Positions 6,142 to 10,479 of a stretch of DNA of 10,479 nucleotides are shown piece by piece. Position numbers and translations under genes: made by a program. The DNA is taken from the NCBI GenBank assembly GCA_030667645.1, contig DAOUVM010000046.1, positions 1 to 10,479 on the forward strand, written 5' to 3'. The stretch is from Ardenticatenales bacterium (GTDB taxonomy: Bacteria; Chloroflexota; Anaerolineae; Promineifilales; UBA4811). How positions within the stretch are numbered: position 1 is the stretch's first letter; each line of letters begins with the position of its first letter. The notes below the pieces were generated by a model. The model saw nothing but the letters and a program-made list of their open reading frames with translations, was not told where the DNA came from and made no database searches.

Positions 6142-6750
6142 ATGACCCCCAGGGCGGACGTTTCGGCCGAGCGGAGACAGCAGATATTCCAGGCAGCGTT
6201 GGTGTGCTTTGGCCGTAAGGGATATCACCTGACGACGATGGATGATATCGTCCAGGAGAGCGGCCTGAGCAAAGGCGCGCTCTATTGGTATTTCAGGGGC
6301 AAGAAAGAGTTGTTCCTGTCGCTGTTTCAAGAGGTCATCGGGCAGCTTGGACAGACATGGGAGTCGATCACAGTCAATCAAGATGTGAGTGCGACGGACA
6401 AGCTGCTGGCGAGCATAGCGCTATTTCGCAATGAGCTCAGGGAGATGGCGCCCCTGTTCGGCGTGATGATGGAGGCCTGGGCATTGACCCGCCACGATGA
6501 GGAGGTGGAGAGTCTGTTCCGCGGGTTCTACCAGCCTTTTCTTGAGATCATGACCCAAATCATTCAAGAGGGGGTTGCCACCGGCGAATTCCACACAGGA
6601 TCAACCACTGCGATGGCGCTGGTCGTGATGACACTATATGATGGAATCGCTCTGGCGATAGGAACTGGAATGTGGGCGAGTGATTGGGACGAGATCATGG
6701 ACGCGGCCGAGGAACTGGTGCTCAGAGGTCTGGGTGTAACTCGTGACTAG
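6142..6750 (+). CDS. TetR/AcrR-family transcriptional repressor
   Basis: The 202-residue protein has the usual TetR length. AGAGGG (6132-6137) precedes the ATG at 6142. The N-terminal DNA-binding domain spans about residues 8-57: RRQQIFQAALVCFGRKGYH, then TTMDDIVQESGLS, then KGALYWYF with the recognition helix near 42-50. This matches the TetR_N consensus closely. The remaining 145 residues form the helical ligand-binding and dimerisation part, which is too variable to predict the ligand. The gene overlaps the next one, an ABC ATPase, by 8 bases, and probably controls the exporter and itself through the palindrome at 5811-5824. In E. coli the comparable ybhFSR exporter also has a TetR-family regulator, YbiH/CecR. 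Ligand unknown; a lipophilic compound or drug is a guess. Confidence 0.9.
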   Translation: MTPRADVSAERRQQIFQAALVCFGRKGYHLTTMDDIVQESGLSKGALYWYFRGKKELFLSLFQEVIGQLGQTWESITVNQDVSATDKLLASIALFRNELREMAPLFGVMMEAWALTRHDEEVESLFRGFYQPFLEIMTQIIQEGVATGEFHTGSTTAMALVVMTLYDGIALAIGTGMWASDWDEIMDAAEELVLRGLGVTRD

Positions 6751-7687
6751 CCGCCTGATCATCGAAACCGATCAGCTTGCGCGGGCTTTCGGGGATGTCG
6801 TTGCGGTGGATGGGTTATGCCTGCAGGTGCGGCCGGGCGAGATCTTTGGCCTGGTCGGGCCGGATGGAGCCGGCAAGACCACGACCATCCGCCTGTTAGC
6901 GGCTATCATGGACCCTACTGGTGGCAGCGCCAGGGTAGCCGGTTTTGATACGGTGACAGAGCCGGAACCGATCAAGCGGCGCATTGGCTATATGGCCCAG
7001 CGATTCAACCTGTACGGTGATCTTTCAGTGTGGGAGAACCTCAACTTTTTTGCCGATGTGTTCGAGGTGGCGGGGTCGGAACGGCGCGAGCGGATTGAGC
7101 GGCTGTTGAATTTCGCTCGCCTGACCGAGTTTCGTGATCGGCGCGCGGCGCATCTGTCCGGCGGAATGCAAAAAAAGCTAGCTCTGGCCTGCACGCTCAT
7201 TCATACGCCGGAGATCATCTTCTTGGATGAACCGACCACCGGGGTGGATCCGGTCTCGCGCCGTGAATTCTGGGGGATCCTCACCGATCTACATCTGGAG
7301 GGCATCACCCTGGTGATCAGCACCCCGTACATGGACGAGGCTGAACGCTGTTCGCGGGTGGGCCTGATGTACCAGGGGAGCCTGGTGGTTTGCGACACCC
7401 CCGAGCGGGTCAAGGCGATGACTCGAGGAGAGTTGATTGCGCTCTGGCCTTCGGATCCGCGACGGGCAAAGGATATACTGGCCAGGCATGGGGAGGTGTT
7501 GGAGGTGCAGACCTACGGCGACCAGTTGCGTCTCTTTGTCCGAGATGCCGGTTCGGCCATGGGGTGGATCGACACAGCGCTGGCGGCGCACGGGGTTGAG
7601 GTTCTGGAGATGCGGCCGACCCGGCCGCGAATGGAAGAGGCGTTTATCTCGCTCATCCAGGGGCGCATGGCGAGTGAGGGCAGTTAG
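6743..7687 (+). CDS. ABC-2 type exporter ATPase, YbhF N-terminal-half-like, degenerate H-loop
   Basis: The 314-residue ATPase begins at GTG 6743, inside the end of the TetR gene, with no strong ribosome site, so translational coupling is likely. Walker A is GPDGAGKTT (39-47), Q-loop Q86 in YMAQRF, signature LSGGM (138-142), Walker B IIFLDEPT (158-165) and D-loop VDP (168-170). At the switch position, where a His is normal, the sequence is VISTPYMDEAERC with Pro at 195. Asp instead of Asn in Walker A and a missing H-loop His are, as I recall, also features of the first ATPase half of E. coli YbhF. A C-terminal extension (about 225-314) ends in RPRMEEAFISLI, typical of this ABC-2 subfamily. It should pair with the second ATPase starting at 10308 and the permeases at 7909 and 9096. 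Substrate unknown. Confidence 0.9.
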   Translation: MTSRLIIETDQLARAFGDVVAVDGLCLQVRPGEIFGLVGPDGAGKTTTIRLLAAIMDPTGGSARVAGFDTVTEPEPIKRRIGYMAQRFNLYGDLSVWENLNFFADVFEVAGSERRERIERLLNFARLTEFRDRRAAHLSGGMQKKLALACTLIHTPEIIFLDEPTTGVDPVSRREFWGILTDLHLEGITLVISTPYMDEAERCSRVGLMYQGSLVVCDTPERVKAMTRGELIALWPSDPRRAKDILARHGEVLEVQTYGDQLRLFVRDAGSAMGWIDTALAAHGVEVLEMRPTRPRMEEAFISLIQGRMASEGS

Positions 7688-7908
7688 CAGCGTGGCATGA
7701 TTCACATTCTGACAGACGTGGCGGCCGATTGTGGCCCTGAACACGATTCCATGCCTGGCGGCCTTGATGTCCCTGCTGTTCGATCGGAGACACCTGGCCC
7801 CTTGGACGGAGATCGATCAGTGAGGAATGATCGAGCCTCGGCGCGGCCGCTCGTGACCGGCATCGGTCGCTATTATAGTAGGCTAGGGATTAGAGGAATC
7901 TGAGACGC
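7688..7908. other. 221-base gap inside the export locus
   Basis: I see no convincing gene. A frame from 7697 to 7903 is open but has random-looking composition. The gap holds TCGATCA/TGATCGA (7813-7819/7828-7834), a perfect 7-bp inverted repeat with an 8-base centre, and GACCG/CGGTC (7855-7859/7864-7868), a small 5-bp hairpin. TATTATAG (7871-7878) resembles a -10 box but has no acceptable -35 at 16-18 bases. The permeases may therefore have their own regulation, but this is weakly supported. Confidence 0.4.
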
Positions 7909-9039
7909 ATGAATTGGCGACGGGTTCTTTCCATCATGCGCAAAGAGTGGTGGCACATCACGCGGGATCGGGCCTCGTTCGTCCTGCTGATGCTCTCGCC
8001 GGTGCTAGTGCTGGTAACCATGGGCTATGCCTTTTCCGTTGACATCAAAGACGTAAAGATCGGCGTGTTGGACCAGGACCTCAGCCAGCTTTCGCGGGCT
8101 TATCTGGCCCAGTTGAGCAGCAGCGGTGCGCTGCGCCTGGAAGCGTTGCCGGCGAGCTTGAGCGAAGTGGAGCAGTTGCTGATGCGGGGCCAGGTAAAGG
8201 CGGTTGTCGTCATCCCGCGGGGCTTTGAGCGGGACCTCAAGGCGGGTCGAACCGGTGCGGTGCAGGTGGTGGTGGATGGCACCGACCCCAGCACGGCCGG
8301 CCACGCCATCCGGCATATTGGGTCGCACACGGAGCATTTTGCTGCCCAACAGGTCGGGGACCGGCTGGCCCGGCTGGGCATCTCGCTGAACCGGCTTGAG
8401 CCCATTGAACTGCGGCTGCGGGCCTGGTACAATCCCTCGCTTCGCTACACAGTCTCCATGATCCCGGCCCTGGTGGGCATCGTGCTCAGCGTACCGGCGA
8501 TGGCCGCCTCGCTGGCGCTGGCGCGCGAGCGAGAGTTGGGTACCCTGGAAGGGCTGATAGCCACCCCCATCGGCCGGACTGAGCTGATCGCCGGCAAGCT
8601 GGTACCGTACATGCTAGCGGGCCTGTTGAGCGTTCCGCTCTGTGTGGCGACCGCCGTCTATGGCTACAACTTGGACTTTCATGGCAACCTGTGGCTATAT
8701 CTGGCTCTGTCGGCTGTTTTTCTTTTTGCCACCATGAGCATTGCGCTCTTTATCTCGATCTTTGCCAAGAGCCAACAGGTGGCCATCATGGCTTCGATGA
8801 TCATCTTTCTCTTTTCCGGCTTTTTCATGTCCGGTCTCCTGATTCCCTTTGCCCTCATGGGTCCGTTGCTCAAACTGGAAGCTTTCATGTTCCCCACGAC
8901 GCACTTTGTTATCATCAGCCGGGGCATCTTTGTCAAAGGAGTTGGCCTGGGCGAGTTGCAGGGGTACTCTATTGCGCTGGTCGGGATCGGTGTGGTCTTT
9001 ATGGCGTTGACCGTACTGATGTTCAAAAAGAAGCTGTAA
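7909..9039 (+). CDS. ABC-2 type exporter permease (YbhS/YbhR-like), first of two
   Basis: This 376-residue permease starts at ATG 7909 with AGAGGA (7892-7897) 11 bases upstream. It has the YbhS/YbhR/YhhJ layout: a short basic N-terminus with the amphipathic segment RRVLSIMRKEWW, a first membrane helix near 24-42, a large external domain (about 45-180) with VKIGVLDQDLSQLSRAY and VVDGTDPS, and five further hydrophobic helices near 182-204, 232-252, 260-285, 290-315 and 353-371. The coupling motif ARERELGTLEGLIATP (205-220) is the family hallmark between helices 2 and 3. The protein ends in a basic tail (KKKL). It probably forms a heterodimeric channel with the permease encoded 56 bases downstream. 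Family members export drugs, cations or lipophilic compounds; the cargo here cannot be read from sequence. Confidence 0.9.
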   Translation: MNWRRVLSIMRKEWWHITRDRASFVLLMLSPVLVLVTMGYAFSVDIKDVKIGVLDQDLSQLSRAYLAQLSSSGALRLEALPASLSEVEQLLMRGQVKAVVVIPRGFERDLKAGRTGAVQVVVDGTDPSTAGHAIRHIGSHTEHFAAQQVGDRLARLGISLNRLEPIELRLRAWYNPSLRYTVSMIPALVGIVLSVPAMAASLALARERELGTLEGLIATPIGRTELIAGKLVPYMLAGLLSVPLCVATAVYGYNLDFHGNLWLYLALSAVFLFATMSIALFISIFAKSQQVAIMASMIIFLFSGFFMSGLLIPFALMGPLLKLEAFMFPTTHFVIISRGIFVKGVGLGELQGYSIALVGIGVVFMALTVLMFKKKL

Positions 9040-9095
9040 CTTACTACCGGCGTAACAGAGTTTATCGCAGACCATCTGTAGAACCCAGATAACCG

Positions 9096-10220
9096 ATGCT
9101 GAACCGAATCTGGCAACTCATCATCAAGGAATTCATCCAGCTCTTCCGTGACCGGTTGATGGCGCCCTTTGTGTTGCTGGGACCGCTCACCGAGTTGCTG
9201 ATGATTGCCTGGTCCACCTCTCAGGGCATCGATCACCTGCCCACGGCGGTGTTGGACCTGGACCAAAGCAACGCCAGTCGCGGCTTGATCACGGCGATGG
9301 TCAACTCGGAGACGTTTGATCCTTACTTTGTCGCGTCCTTTGACGAGATCACGGAAGAGATAGACCGGGGACGGGCATTGGTGGCCTGGACCATTCCGAG
9401 GGGGTTTCAGACCCAGTTGTTGGATCTGAGCGGCGACGCGCCGGCGGTCCAGGTCATCGTGGATGGGGCTGATGTGGTGGCAGCACAGACGGCCGCGGAA
9501 GTTGCGCAAGGTGTGGTCGCCAGCTATGGACAGCAGGTCGCGGTCCAGTCGTCTCCGGCTGCCGCCGGCCTGTTTCCCCTGGATGTGAGTCTGCGGGTGT
9601 GGTTCAATGAGGAGATGAAAGAGTCCAACTATATGATTCCGTCCGAGCTGGGCTTTATTGCCGCTGCCATCACCGCCATGGTTGCCAGCATGGCTATTGC
9701 CCGCGAACGGGAACTCGGTACGCTGGAGCAGTTGATGGTTACTCCTCTTCGTTCGGTGGAACTCGTCATTGGCAAGTCGGTCATGGCTGTCGCGCTGGGT
9801 TATACCGAGTTCCTGCTGATGCTGGGCATGGTGGTCTGGCTGTTCGACGTGCCGATGCGGGGCTCCTATCCGCTATTGATGGTATTGGCCCTTCTCTACA
9901 TGTTGGTAGAGTTGGGGTGGGGTTTGATGATCTCAGCCGTGGCGCGCACCCAGATGCAGGCGCTACTCATCGCGTTTGCGGTCATCATGGTCATGATCAT
10001 TTTTTCCGGCTATGCTTTTCCGGTGGAGACGATGCCGCGTTTCATGCAGATCATTGCCAACTTTTTTCCCCTAAAGCACTGGCTGGTCGTCTTTCGCAGT
10101 ATCCTGCTCAAGGGGGCAGGAGTTTCCGTGTTCTGGCGCGAGTTGCTGGCGATTGCCGGGCTGGGTGCGGCGATCTATACCGGAACCGTGTTGCTGCTCC
10201 GCCGTCGGCGGCTGCAGTGA
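9096..10220 (+). CDS. ABC-2 type exporter permease (YbhS/YbhR-like), second of two
   Basis: The 374-residue product is a diverged paralogue of the preceding permease. It starts at ATG 9096 without a strong ribosome site and is 56 bases from its neighbour. The same order is visible: N-terminal RIWQLIIKEFIQLFRDR, first helix near 22-40, external domain (about 44-178) with HLPTAVLDLDQSNASRG and VIVDGADV, then five helices near 183-201, 224-250, 257-280, 285-307 and 348-368. ARERELGTLEQLMVTP (202-217) matches the coupling motif of the first permease almost exactly. NFFPLKHWLVVFRSILLKG (322-340) corresponds to the TTHFVIISRGIFVKG segment of the first permease. Paralogy and adjacency support a heterodimer, as in YbhS-YbhR. 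The last residues are strongly basic (RRRRLQ), which suggests a cytosolic C-terminus. Confidence 0.9.
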   Translation: MLNRIWQLIIKEFIQLFRDRLMAPFVLLGPLTELLMIAWSTSQGIDHLPTAVLDLDQSNASRGLITAMVNSETFDPYFVASFDEITEEIDRGRALVAWTIPRGFQTQLLDLSGDAPAVQVIVDGADVVAAQTAAEVAQGVVASYGQQVAVQSSPAAAGLFPLDVSLRVWFNEEMKESNYMIPSELGFIAAAITAMVASMAIARERELGTLEQLMVTPLRSVELVIGKSVMAVALGYTEFLLMLGMVVWLFDVPMRGSYPLLMVLALLYMLVELGWGLMISAVARTQMQALLIAFAVIMVMIIFSGYAFPVETMPRFMQIIANFFPLKHWLVVFRSILLKGAGVSVFWRELLAIAGLGAAIYTGTVLLLRRRRLQ

Positions 10221-10223
10221 GAG

Positions 10224-10266
10224 TACGGATACCGATCATGGGCGAGCCAGCGCTGCCACATCCGTA
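10224..10266. repeat. 7-bp inverted repeat after the second permease
   Basis: TACGGAT (10224-10230) and ATCCGTA (10260-10266) are perfect arms around 29 bases that include the palindrome CAGCGCTG (10248-10255). It starts 4 bases after the permease stop and has no T tract, so it is more likely an mRNA-stabilising or attenuating hairpin than a terminator. Confidence 0.3.
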
Positions 10267-10307
10267 TCGAGTCAAACCAGGCAGCAGCGTTGAGTCATGT
10301 GAAGGAT

Positions 10308-10479
10308 ATGGTAGCTGGAGATAGCGTCCGGCCCGCTCGACGGGACGCGCAACATAGGCAGAGTGCGGTTGAGACGATTGAGCTGACCAAACGGTTTGAT
10401 AGTTTCACCGCGGTAGATCGGGTCAGTTTCACCGTGCACCAGGGTGAGATATTCGGCTTCCTGGGACCGAATGGTGCGG
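10308..10479 (+). CDS. ABC-2 exporter ATPase, 5' end only, cut by window end (YbhF C-terminal-half-like)
   Basis: The frame is open to the window end and shows VETIELTKRFDSFTAVDRVS followed by FTVHQGEIFGFLGPNGA, which stops inside Walker A. This is the standard beginning of an ABC-2 ATPase, and the Asn in GPNGA is canonical, unlike the Asp in the first ATPase of this locus. I place the start at ATG 10308, which gives 57 visible residues. Its GAAGG (10301-10305) is only 2 bases upstream, so GTG 10299 in the same frame is an alternative; the frame stays open back to the permease stop. The first ~20 residues are polar and precede the domain. It lies 87 bases after the second permease and would complete a two-ATPase, two-permease exporter. 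Everything beyond Walker A is outside the window. Confidence 0.85.
   Translation, partial: MVAGDSVRPARRDAQHRQSAVETIELTKRFDSFTAVDRVSFTVHQGEIFGFLGPNGA

Noticed and set aside
7697..7903. 68-codon frame between the first ATPase and the first permease
   Set aside because: The protein is charged and low in order with no recognisable motif and no ribosome site, so it is more likely non-coding spacer.
8679..9509. 276-codon open frame on the - strand across the permease junction
   Set aside because: It is the antisense of two well-supported permease genes. Its product has no recognisable motif and is rich in Arg, Gln and His, as antisense frames of such genes usually are.
1..10479. CRISPR array, tRNA or rRNA genes, phage or toxin-antitoxin modules
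   Set aside because: I saw no regularly spaced repeats, no tRNA-like cloverleaf sequence, no rRNA motifs and no defence-gene families on either strand.

Overview
The window looks like a stretch of bacterial chromosome. It is GC-rich, and every convincing gene lies on the + strand with Shine-Dalgarno-type starts. Gene content, a likely ISAs1-type transposase relic and an ABC-2 exporter with no periplasmic adaptor gene in view would suit a Chloroflexota-like (Anaerolineae-type) or other monoderm-like bacterium. That placement is inference from family resemblance, not proof.

Region 1 (1-4944) is a 2-hydroxyacid (probably lactate) utilisation cluster. It holds the 3' part of an Ldh2-type malate/L-lactate dehydrogenase, a LarA-family nickel-pincer racemase (864-2183), a GlcF-like iron-sulfur oxidoreductase (2232-3527) and a GlcD-like FAD oxidase (3538-4944). 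The simplest model is that the racemase interconverts the enantiomers, the GlcD/GlcF pair oxidises one of them towards the quinone pool, and the Ldh2-type enzyme handles an enantiomer or related acid with NAD(P). The LarB, LarC and LarE cofactor-making genes are not in the window. Two perfect inverted repeats lie between the dehydrogenase and the racemase.

Region 2 (4945-5859) is about 900 bases without a convincing gene. It holds a terminator-like hairpin after glcD, a probable decayed transposase fragment on the - strand, a strong extended -10 promoter (TATAAT at 5364) followed by sequence with competing RNA pairings, and several short repeats. It ends in a well-formed promoter whose start point is covered by a 14-bp palindrome.

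Region 3 (5860-10479) is a TetR-regulated ABC-2 export locus. It contains a small three-helix membrane protein, a TetR repressor, an ATPase overlapping the repressor gene by 8 bases, a 221-base gap, two related ABC-2 permeases, and the start of a second ATPase cut off by the window end. The layout resembles the E. coli ybhFSR exporter with the double ATPase YbhF split into two genes. The first ATPase has the altered Walker A (GPDGAGKT) and lacks the H-loop histidine, while the second starts with the canonical GPNGA. No HlyD-type adaptor is present in the window. The palindrome at 5811-5824 is the natural candidate for the TetR operator. I did not find a clearly new type of system. The items most worth checking are the split asymmetric exporter, the racemase-oxidase cluster and the structured, promoter-bearing gap.
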